A stretch of 6,480 nt of DNA from Candidatus Borrarchaeota archaeon (lineage in GTDB: Archaea; Asgardarchaeota; Sifarchaeia; Borrarchaeales; Borrarchaeaceae): NCBI GenBank assembly GCA_016840645.1, contig JAEORY010000228.1, forward strand, positions 1 through 6,480, read 5' to 3'. The notes under the pieces are model-generated. The model searched no databases. It was not told where the DNA came from and was given only the letters and a program-made list of their open reading frames with translations. The translations under genes were made by a program, and so were the position numbers. Below, piece after piece: positions 1 to 5,918 of the stretch (position 1 is its first letter; each line of letters opens with the position of its first letter).

Positions 1-420
1 TTTTTCTAAGTCAACTAAATAGCGCATAATTTTTTCAGCACTGTTTTCCATTGCATTTAAGGCAATGCCTATGTGATAACTCCTCACCCTTGCGCCTTGA
101 CCCTTCTCTTTTTTTGTTTTAGGGACATGTGCAACAAAGACATATTCCCCTAAATCTTTCAATAGCAGAGTTCCTTTGGCTGCTTCGATCGTTGTTGTCA
201 AAAGGGGTCCTGTATTTAATTGTGTAACCGCCTGGTTCGAAATAGAATGAACTGAGGATGTCATAGCGCTCAGAAGTACGATGTCTTCCTCTGCGTCTGA
301 GTTCATTGCAAATGCTATTGGAAAACCTTCATGCGAACAAAGTAGGCTAACATCAATGTCTGATGAATCAGAGATTACCTCTGAGAGGAGATCCGATAAC
401 CTACTGTCGTAAGCTTGCAA
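1..420 (-). CDS. Roadblock/LC7-domain protein (3' end beyond window)
   Basis: The reverse strand from 420 to the window edge reads 140 codons without a stop, so the gene is open at its 3' end. The start is a TTG at 420-418. An in-frame TGA at 429-427 excludes any longer start, and a GGTGA Shine-Dalgarno motif (431-427) sits 6 nt upstream. The translation fits the Roadblock/LC7 (MglB-like) fold: an N-terminal amphipathic helix (about residues 4-18), a strand around DVSLLCSHEGFPIAF (23-37), a long helix rich in small residues (about 45-70), then strands around GTLLLKDLGEYVFVAHV and a C-terminal helix. Family members are small dimeric proteins that often act as partners or regulators of Ras-like GTPases, and they are numerous in Asgard archaea. 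No GTPase is visible nearby, so its partner is unknown. At 140 residues it is already as long as typical single-domain members, so little is probably missing. The 151-nt gap and own Shine-Dalgarno suggest it may be transcribed separately from the hdr genes. Confidence 0.82.
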   Translation of the reverse strand, partial: MQAYDSRLSDLLSEVISDSSDIDVSLLCSHEGFPIAFAMNSDAEEDIVLLSAMTSSVHSISNQAVTQLNTGPLLTTTIEAAKGTLLLKDLGEYVFVAHVPKTKKEKGQGARVRSYHIGIALNAMENSAEKIMRYLVDLEK

Positions 421-425
421 AAAAT

Positions 426-431
426 ATCACC
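426..431 (-). promoter_or_regulatory. Shine-Dalgarno motif of the Roadblock gene
   Basis: On the reverse strand GGTGAT lies 5-6 nt before the TTG at 420. Its TGA is also the in-frame stop that closes the reading frame upstream, so this site decides the start codon. Confidence 0.6.
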
Positions 432-502
432 AGAAAAACCTTAATGAGAATAAGTACATCTTCTTTTGATGATTAAATGCTTAATAGAATTCCATCAAAA
501 AT

Positions 503-533
503 CAAATTTAAAATTTGTGACAAAATTGTTCAC
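503..533. promoter_or_regulatory. Candidate TATA element and operator-like inverted repeats
   Basis: A perfect odd palindrome (503-517) abuts an interrupted dyad, GTGA-N9-TCAC with further matching inner A/T bases (517-533). For a reverse-strand promoter the dyad would lie just upstream of the TATA-like palindrome, where a helix-turn-helix regulator or the TFB recognition element could sit. The symmetry is seen directly. The regulatory role is inferred, and AT-rich DNA makes chance palindromes fairly likely. Confidence 0.3.
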
Positions 534-571
534 TAGTTTTACGGTTAAATCATTGTTTAACATGAATAACG

Positions 572-1468
572 CTAATCTTCAAGAGAGATCCTATTTAGCA
601 TTTTTTCAATAGAGCTCATGTTAAGCTGAAGGCCTAATTGCTTACTTTCAATCCCCATTGCCAACCCAAGAAGCTGTGTATAATACATGCTGAATATACC
701 AGTGACATCTAGCCCAGTAACTTTTGAGATCGCCTCTTGGCGTTCAAGCATTCTCTCACAAAAAGGACATACAGTAATGACACCATCGAAACCTCGATTT
801 TGAATAGCCATCAGTTTGTTTCCAGAGATTTGAAAAGATTCTTTATCAACTGTAGCTAGCATGGGTGCCCCACAGCACTCTAATCTTTCGGGATATTTTG
901 CCGTTCTTGCACCTGTAACCTCAATCAAAGCCTCTAACTTACTAGGGTCATCTAACTTATCTGGTCGCTCTATAGAACTGGGTCTGATAATATGGCATCC
1001 ATAGTGCGCCGCTAGTTTAAGATCTGCCAAAGGTTTAAAGTCTTGACTATTTTCTAATACTTGTTTGATTTTCTGTGGCCCTATATCATCATGAAGGAAA
1101 TCTAAAAGATGTCTAATTCGAATTTGACCCGTTATTTCAAGGTCTTCCTCTGCTAACATTTCTGCAATTTTTTTTCGCAGATTTTCATCTGATTCGATTA
1201 TATGTTTTGCTTCACAGATTGAAACATGACAGCCGTTACAGAGTACTAGAAGGGTTTCAGCATTCTGTTGCTCAGCCAAAGCAATTATTCGAGAGGCTAA
1301 ATACAACCAACCTAAATTATCAATCCCTTTCACTGGTTGCCCGCAACAAGCCGCATTTTGTAAGTCAATTAGGTTCACATCAAAGTGAGGTAAAACCTCT
1401 CTTGCAGATACTTCGTAAGCATACTCTTGTGTTGGAATTGTGCAACCAAGGTATAAAACAACGTTCAT
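572..1468 (-). CDS. hdrB: HdrB-like subunit with two CCG modules
   Basis: This is the catalytic subunit of a HdrABC-type complex. HdrB binds two noncubane [4Fe-4S] clusters that cleave a disulfide substrate (CoM-S-S-CoB in methanogens). Both cysteine-rich CCG modules are complete in these 298 residues: Cys9, Cys41-Cys42, Cys77 and Cys80 in the first, and Cys158, Cys198-Cys199, Cys234 and Cys237 in the second. Spacing within them (31 or 39, then 34 residues) agrees with the family pattern, and the length is normal for stand-alone HdrB. The ATG at 1468 is chosen over the in-frame GTG at 1477 because that GTG lies inside the AGGTGG Shine-Dalgarno motif placed 6 nt before the ATG. The gene follows hdrC by 9 nt, so translation is probably coupled. 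No membrane segment is present, so this is the cytosolic HdrB type rather than membrane HdrD/HdrE. The physiological acceptor is unknown; a non-methanogen would probably use a different disulfide or thiol compound. Confidence 0.95.
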   Translation of the reverse strand: MNVVLYLGCTIPTQEYAYEVSAREVLPHFDVNLIDLQNAACCGQPVKGIDNLGWLYLASRIIALAEQQNAETLLVLCNGCHVSICEAKHIIESDENLRKKIAEMLAEEDLEITGQIRIRHLLDFLHDDIGPQKIKQVLENSQDFKPLADLKLAAHYGCHIIRPSSIERPDKLDDPSKLEALIEVTGARTAKYPERLECCGAPMLATVDKESFQISGNKLMAIQNRGFDGVITVCPFCERMLERQEAISKVTGLDVTGIFSMYYTQLLGLAMGIESKQLGLQLNMSSIEKMLNRISLED

Positions 1469-1473
1469 AAATT

Positions 1474-1479
1474 CCACCT
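1474..1479 (-). promoter_or_regulatory. Shine-Dalgarno motif of hdrB overlapping the hdrC stop
   Basis: Reverse-strand AGGTGG overlaps the hdrC TAG stop (1480-1478) and precedes the ATG at 1468 by 5-6 nt. It favours the ATG over the GTG at 1477 and suggests termination-reinitiation coupling. Confidence 0.65.
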
Positions 1480-2002
1480 ATTTTATTACATGACGAAATC
1501 CAGTTTTCATTAAGTTCAGTTTTAATTTGTCAGCGTCTGGCATAGATAAATCTGGGAGTCCTAACTCGTCCCTGTCGAACTCATCGAAATCTGCTGAGAT
1601 TACCTCTTGAGGAGGTTGAATTAAACCGATCTTGATGATGTTTTTAACCATTTCAACGTAAGCCGTTGGAATTGTAGGCGTTCCTATCTCAACAGCCTTG
1701 TTTTGTAGGAAATAGATCATATCTAAAGGGTTCACACCCTGAGGACAAAACTCTTGGCATTTCATGCAGGTCGCACATGTCCATATTTCTTTACTATTTA
1801 GGACACTATCTTTTAGCCCTAATACAATCTGTCGTACAATTTTTGCAATATTTAACACATTGACTTTTCCTGAAGTACATAATGAAGAGCAGGTTCTACA
1901 TGTAAAGCATACGAAAGGATTTGCGCTAGTATTTTGCTTGATGTAATTTGAAAACTCTAAATCAAGTTGTGATAAATCCACGATCTGTTTGGGGTCTTCC
2001 AT
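1478..2002 (-). CDS. hdrC: HdrC-like ferredoxin subunit, two [4Fe-4S]
   Basis: This 174-residue iron-sulfur protein links HdrA to HdrB in a soluble heterodisulfide-reductase-type complex. Two classic cluster motifs are visible: Cys32/35/38/42 in CFTCRTCSSLC, and Cys76/79/82/86 in CATCMKCQEFCP. Each can hold one [4Fe-4S] cluster, giving an electron wire. The motifs are embedded in the all-helical scaffold typical of HdrC, with helices such as VNVLNIAKIVRQIVLGL between them. The roughly 45 residues after 130 form an acidic, polar tail without cysteines. There are no transmembrane helices, which separates it from HdrE- or QmoC-type membrane subunits. The ATG is preceded by GGTGAG 7 nt upstream, immediately after the hdrA stop, and the gap to hdrA is only 12 nt. 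The order hdrA-hdrC-hdrB indicates a single transcript. Confidence 0.95.
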   Translation of the reverse strand: MEDPKQIVDLSQLDLEFSNYIKQNTSANPFVCFTCRTCSSLCTSGKVNVLNIAKIVRQIVLGLKDSVLNSKEIWTCATCMKCQEFCPQGVNPLDMIYFLQNKAVEIGTPTIPTAYVEMVKNIIKIGLIQPPQEVISADFDEFDRDELGLPDLSMPDADKLKLNLMKTGFRHVIK

Positions 2003-2008
2003 TTTTCT

Positions 2009-2014
2009 CTCACC
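2009..2014 (-). promoter_or_regulatory. Shine-Dalgarno motif of hdrC abutting the hdrA stop
   Basis: Reverse-strand GGTGAG directly follows the hdrA TAA (2017-2015) and ends 6 nt before the hdrC ATG. This is a good match to the archaeal consensus and indicates tight translational coupling. Confidence 0.65.
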
Positions 2015-5000
2015 TTATTCGCTAATTGTTTTTGCCACTGTGATCTTTCTATGAGGACTTGGTCCTAGTGTTCTAATAGTGTCTACGAAATCCGTAACAA
2101 CTTCTTCAAACTTCTTACCCTCTGATGCAGATACCCATTCAAGCCTTAGTCGCTCAGGCTCTAAACCAATTGCGTCTAACACGCTCGTAAGGAATTTTAC
2201 ACGCACTTCTGCCCGAAGATTGCCTGCAATATAATGGCAGTCACCTGGATGACATCCCATCACCAGAACACCGTCAGCGCCACCAGCTAATGCTTCAAGG
2301 ATGTGAATCATGTCAATTCGTCCAGTACACATTACACGGATATTTCTTACGTTAGTAGGCTGCTGAAATCTAGAAACTCCTGCATTATCAGCCCCTGCAT
2401 AAGAACACCAATTACATAGGAAGGCAACGATAAAAGGTTCTGGAGAAATAGGTGGCTTTTCAAGAGCTGCATGAACCATCGCTAAAATCTGGTCATCCGT
2501 GAAATGTTGCATGCGAATTGCACCCACTTGGCATTCAGATGAGCAGGTTCCACATCCTTTACACAAGGCAGGATTGATTTTGGCCTTTAATTCTTTTAAC
2601 AATTCATGTTCTTTACTTTCTACTTCCTCCATTGAAATCGCACCGAACTGGCAAACATCAACACAGAATTCACAACCAACACAAACATCTGGATCGACGA
2701 CTCCAATTATTGGCTCAGTTTCCACATATCCAAGGACTAACGGGATTAATGCCTTTGCAGCAGCAGCTTGTGCATGGGCTACGCTTTCTTCAATAGTTTT
2801 TGGACCCTGTGCAGTTCCAGCTAGATAAATTCCATCAGTCGCAAATTCAACAGGTCTTAGTTTCACATGAGCCTCCAAAAAAAATCCTTGCGAATCTATC
2901 GGTACTTTTAGCATTTCTGCCAAGGCTTTATTATCATGAGCAATTAACGGTGCAGATAAAATCACTTTGTCTGCGGGAAGAGTAAATATAGTTTCTAGAA
3001 GTGTATCGGTAATCTTTACTTGTACCTTACCGTCCGCAAGCTGAGTTACTTCTGGTGGATTGTCGGGATCGTATCTCAAAAAGCGTACTCCGCTATCTCT
3101 AATCCCATGATAATATTCTTCCCCTGCCCCAAATACCCTCAAATCGCGATAAAGAACAAATATATTACTGTTTGGATAACTTTCCTTAAGGGTTTTTGCG
3201 TTTTTGAGTGTCTCACCACAGCAGATTGCAGAACAATAAGTACGACCTTCTTTTTCTCTTGCACCCACACAATTTATCATCACAAATGTGCTGCCGTCTT
3301 CTATTTTACCATCTTGTATTAGTTCTTCAAGTTCTGTCTGCGTACAAACATTTTCAATTTCGTCGTAACTATAATATCCGACTGGTTTTAATTCGGTGCC
3401 ACCAGTTGCTACAATAATCGTTCCGACATTTACGGTTTCTTCAGTACCACCTTGTAAAGTGATTGAAAACTCTCCAATTGAGCCAGTAACTTCTTTTATT
3501 TCTGTTGAAAGCATCAATTCTATATTTTCGTGAGACCGGATACTTTTTTCTAGCTCGCTAATAACTTCTTTAGTATCGTGTTCATAATTTCCGTGAGTGA
3601 GAATGCTTTTAAGATTCTTAACAAACCCACCAACCGAACTGTCTCTTTCAACTAAGTATACTTTGAACCCCTTATCAGCTATTATTTTTGCACTACTCAT
3701 GCCAGAAACGCCTGCACCAATCACGAGTGCTGAAGGAATTACATCTTTCGTAATAATAGCCTGTGGTTCTAATAATGAAGCACGAGCGACCGCCATCCGC
3801 ACTAAATCTTTCGCTTTTTCTGTAGCATCTTCAGGCTCGCGCATGTGAATCCAGCTACACTGTTCACGGATATTGGCTAACTCAAATAGATAAGGATTTA
3901 GGCCTGCTTCTACGATTGTACTTCGAAATAGTGGTTCATGAGTTCGAGGCGTGCAAGAAGCTACAATGACCCGATTTAATTGATGTTCCTTTATCTTATC
4001 CTTTATCAGTTCCTGAGTGTCCGATGAGCAAGTATACAAATTCTCGGCTACAAAAGCAACATTAGGCAAAGTTTTTGCGTATTCGACAACTTCAGGTACT
4101 TTAACAACACCACCAATATTGATACCACAGTGACAGATAAACGCACCTATTCTGGGTTCTTCCTCAAGAGCTAGTTCTTCCTCTACTACTTTCATTGGTT
4201 TTACTATCTCTACCTCGGTCCTCAGAACTGATTTTGCCGCTGCTGCACTAGCTTGGGCTACAGATAAAGGTATATCCTTCACACCTTCACATGCGCCAGC
4301 AAGGAAAATACCTGAAATGTTAGTAGTTACAGGATCTATTGCATCCTTTGCTTTAAAGAAACCATATTCATCAAGTTCAATATCTAAGATTTCTGATAAT
4401 TTGTCGTTGCCACTAGAAGGAATCATTGCAGGGCATAAAACTACTAAATCCGCTCTTAATATCTGTTTATCGAGAGTAGAAAAATCGCCATATCCTATGA
4501 GCAATTCTCCAGTCTGATGATCTTCCATTATCTCTCCTGGCAAAGATTTAAGGTATTTTATGTCATATGTCTCTTCTGCTTTAGTAATATATTCTTCAAA
4601 TCCCTTGCCAAATGTCCGAAGATCATTGTAAAGAATATATGCATCTATATGTGGATCGTGTTCACGTGCAATTATAGCCTGTTTGGTTGCGTAAGTACAA
4701 CAGATTTTAGAGCAGTATGGGCGAGCATTTGCATGAACACAATCCCGTGATCCAACACATGCAATAAAGGCGATAGTTTTTGGCTCTTTTCCATTTGATG
4801 GGCAAAGTACATGACCTCCAGTAGGTCCTGACGCACTAAGGAGACGTTCAAATTCTAAAGAGCTTAAAACGTTCTTGTACTGCTGATAACCATACCGATT
4901 AAAATGAGATGGATCAAGAAGTTCGAAACCAGTAGCTACAATGATAGCTGCAACATCAATAATCGTTTCAATAGGCTCTTGGGTAAAATCAACAGCTCCA

Positions 5001-5521
5001 GCAGGACACATGTTTCTGCAGGTTTCACATATTCCATAAGTGAAGTTAAGACAATGGCTTTCATCAATCGTATATATAAGAGGAACGGCTTGAGGAAAAG
5101 GAACATAAGTAGCTGCTCGTTTATCCAATCCAACATTGAATTCATTTATACTTTTTACCGGACAGTTCATTGCACATATTCCACAACCAGTGCATTTCTC
5201 CTCATCAATATATCGTGGTTTTCTCAAGATTTTAGCTTTAAAATGACCTTGGTCAGTCCTTTGAACGTCTAATACTTCACTGTAAGTCCAAAGTCTGATA
5301 TTTGGATGTCGAGAACATTCTACCATCTTTGGGCTTAAAATACACATAGAACAATCATTCGTCGGAAAGGTCTTATCCAATTGGGCCATCTTTCCACCAA
5401 TACTTGGTTCTTTTTCTACTAAATACACATTGACGCCCTGTGAAGCCAGATCTAATGCTGCCTGTATGCCTGCTACTCCTCCTCCAATGATCAGAACCTG
5501 TTGTATAGCATCTGTAGCCAT
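2015..5521 (-). CDS. hdrA: Tandem HdrA-HdrA-MvhD fusion, flavin electron hub
   Basis: This 1168-residue protein (numbered from the ATG) is far longer than a canonical HdrA of about 650. Module 1 has an FAD Rossmann motif GGGVAG at 13-18, the HdrA signature with Cys57/60/69, an inserted ferredoxin domain (Cys110/113/116/120 and Cys157/165/168/172) and the HdrA-specific cluster motif Cys255, Cys270, Cys274-275. After an acidic linker (about 445-456) comes an HdrA N-terminal domain (about 457-586, Cys463/465/498/523). Module 2 has a second FAD motif GAGVSG at 602-607 and Cys751, Cys763, Cys767-768, but no ferredoxin insert. The tail holds two [4Fe-4S] motifs (Cys947/950/953/957 and Cys987/990/993/997) and an MvhD domain (about 1027-1135, Cys1036/1039/1065/1090/1095) for a [2Fe-2S] cluster. 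In the family, HdrA is the flavin-bifurcating hub and MvhD receives electrons from a hydrogenase or formate dehydrogenase. Two FADs and about seven [4Fe-4S] clusters are predicted. The ATG at 5521 is preferred over an in-frame TTG at 5533 because GGGGAT lies 4-5 nt before the ATG and overlaps the TTG. Confidence 0.95.
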   Translation of the reverse strand: MATDAIQQVLIIGGGVAGIQAALDLASQGVNVYLVEKEPSIGGKMAQLDKTFPTNDCSMCILSPKMVECSRHPNIRLWTYSEVLDVQRTDQGHFKAKILRKPRYIDEEKCTGCGICAMNCPVKSINEFNVGLDKRAATYVPFPQAVPLIYTIDESHCLNFTYGICETCRNMCPAGAVDFTQEPIETIIDVAAIIVATGFELLDPSHFNRYGYQQYKNVLSSLEFERLLSASGPTGGHVLCPSNGKEPKTIAFIACVGSRDCVHANARPYCSKICCTYATKQAIIAREHDPHIDAYILYNDLRTFGKGFEEYITKAEETYDIKYLKSLPGEIMEDHQTGELLIGYGDFSTLDKQILRADLVVLCPAMIPSSGNDKLSEILDIELDEYGFFKAKDAIDPVTTNISGIFLAGACEGVKDIPLSVAQASAAAAKSVLRTEVEIVKPMKVVEEELALEEEPRIGAFICHCGINIGGVVKVPEVVEYAKTLPNVAFVAENLYTCSSDTQELIKDKIKEHQLNRVIVASCTPRTHEPLFRSTIVEAGLNPYLFELANIREQCSWIHMREPEDATEKAKDLVRMAVARASLLEPQAIITKDVIPSALVIGAGVSGMSSAKIIADKGFKVYLVERDSSVGGFVKNLKSILTHGNYEHDTKEVISELEKSIRSHENIELMLSTEIKEVTGSIGEFSITLQGGTEETVNVGTIIVATGGTELKPVGYYSYDEIENVCTQTELEELIQDGKIEDGSTFVMINCVGAREKEGRTYCSAICCGETLKNAKTLKESYPNSNIFVLYRDLRVFGAGEEYYHGIRDSGVRFLRYDPDNPPEVTQLADGKVQVKITDTLLETIFTLPADKVILSAPLIAHDNKALAEMLKVPIDSQGFFLEAHVKLRPVEFATDGIYLAGTAQGPKTIEESVAHAQAAAAKALIPLVLGYVETEPIIGVVDPDVCVGCEFCVDVCQFGAISMEEVESKEHELLKELKAKINPALCKGCGTCSSECQVGAIRMQHFTDDQILAMVHAALEKPPISPEPFIVAFLCNWCSYAGADNAGVSRFQQPTNVRNIRVMCTGRIDMIHILEALAGGADGVLVMGCHPGDCHYIAGNLRAEVRVKFLTSVLDAIGLEPERLRLEWVSASEGKKFEEVVTDFVDTIRTLGPSPHRKITVAKTISE

Positions 5522-5525
5522 ATAA

Positions 5526-5531
5526 ATCCCC
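5526..5531 (-). promoter_or_regulatory. Weak Shine-Dalgarno motif of hdrA
   Basis: Reverse-strand GGGGAT stands 4 nt before the ATG at 5521. It overlaps the alternative TTG at 5533-5531, which could not use it, so it argues for the shorter protein. It is a poorer match than the hdrC and hdrB sites. Confidence 0.4.
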
Positions 5532-5572
5532 AATATTGAACGTTTTCTTTCCTATCCACAATACTGCTTTTA

Positions 5573-5587
5573 CCTTAAAGATTTTTT
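5573..5587 (-). promoter_or_regulatory. Candidate hdrA promoter (A-run plus TATA-like CTTTAAGG)
   Basis: On the reverse strand an A6 run followed by TCTTTAAGG resembles an archaeal BRE plus TATA element. A start about 25 nt downstream of the TATA centre would give a leader of about 30 nt, which accommodates the weak Shine-Dalgarno. A second AT-rich candidate (TTTTATT near 5590-5596) would give a longer leader. No mapped transcript supports either. Confidence 0.3.
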
Positions 5588-5698
5588 GAATAAAACATAA
5601 ATCTTCATCATTAGAACGAATTAAACAATAAGAAGGGAAGGGAAATGCCTTTATTGTAAAATGTTGATTAGTAATTTTCTTATTCTCGTTAGAAACGA

Positions 5699-5714
5699 AA
5701 TTAATTAATTAATT
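5699..5714. repeat. (AATT)4 tract
   Basis: Four uninterrupted AATT units form a self-complementary 16-bp tract in the middle of the divergent intergenic region. It may be simple AT-rich sequence or a flexible or bent DNA element; nothing else supports a function. Confidence 0.5.
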
Positions 5715-5874
5715 CACAGTAGAGCGTTTTTCTACTCCATCTAAACTAATACAGTGAGTTAATAAACATCGGAAGAAATATATCTTGTGTAGATGAGAAT
5801 TATATTAAACTGCTGAATGAGCTTATTTACGAACAGGGATGTTTATAATCACCAGAAATTTACGTAAAGTCAGT

Positions 5875-5889
5875 AAAAAATCTAAATAA
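5875..5889 (+). promoter_or_regulatory. Candidate promoter of the plus-strand gene (A-run plus CTAAATAA)
   Basis: A6 followed by TCTAAATAA resembles BRE plus TATA and shares the string AAAAAATCT with the hdrA candidate promoter. A start about 25 nt downstream would fall close to the ATGs at 5907 or 5919, so the mRNA would be leaderless or nearly so. This agrees with the absence of a Shine-Dalgarno motif there. Confidence 0.4.
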
Positions 5890-5918
5890 CAACAAATGTT
5901 AATAGAATGGGTTGTCTA

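Larger units (their letters stand above)
421..571. other. Gap between hdrB and the Roadblock gene, with two symmetric elements
   Basis: This 151-base AT-rich stretch has no convincing gene. It holds a perfect 15-bp palindrome at 503-517 (CAAATTT-A-AAATTTG) and, sharing its last base, an imperfect 17-bp inverted repeat at 517-533 with GTGA/TCAC ends. On the reverse strand the palindrome contains TTTTAAAT, a plausible TATA element for the Roadblock gene with a leader of roughly 65 nt. A second, weaker AT-rich candidate lies near 470-480. A short reverse-strand T-run at 501-497 might help end hdr transcription, but no strong terminator hairpin is visible. Confidence 0.4.
5522..5918. other. Divergent intergenic region between hdrA and the plus-strand gene
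   Basis: Nearly 400 bases separate the two divergent starts, and no gene is convincing here. The region contains the two candidate promoters listed separately, an (AATT)4 tract at 5699-5714, two near-identical short direct repeats (5611-5624 and 5689-5704), a 10-bp palindrome TTTACGTAAA (5859-5868) and another TATA-like TTTATAAT around 5842-5849. A start-less open frame (5750-5848) is discussed under findings. I see no tRNA, CRISPR repeat or insertion-sequence end. Confidence 0.5.

Noticed and set aside
495..563. Reverse-strand 22-residue frame just after hdrB
   Set aside because: It has an ATG but is very short, has no clear Shine-Dalgarno motif and covers the palindromic region; chance is the simplest explanation.
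1207..1470. Plus-strand open frame of 87 codons inside hdrB
   Set aside because: It is antisense to a gene with complete CCG motifs, and its translation has no recognisable domain and no plausible upstream signals.
4904..5272. Plus-strand open frame of 122 codons inside hdrA
   Set aside because: It is antisense to the well-conserved module 1 of HdrA; its Ser/Asn/Tyr-rich composition is typical of a shadow frame.
2015..5521. Possible selenocysteine recoding in HdrA or MvhD, known from some archaeal homologues
   Set aside because: All expected cluster positions are Cys codons and the frame has no internal TGA.
572..5521. Qmo-type (quinone-interacting) complex as an alternative identity
   Set aside because: Qmo pairs QmoA/QmoB with a membrane QmoC and has no stand-alone two-CCG HdrB; here no subunit has transmembrane helices and HdrB is complete.
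5686..5698. Small hairpin TCGTT-AGA-AACGA
   Set aside because: A 5-bp stem with a 3-nt loop and no T-run or other context is too weak to call a terminator or structured RNA.
5818..5868. Plus-strand mini-frame of 16 codons starting with ATG
   Set aside because: Too short, no Shine-Dalgarno motif, and it overlaps candidate regulatory sequence.
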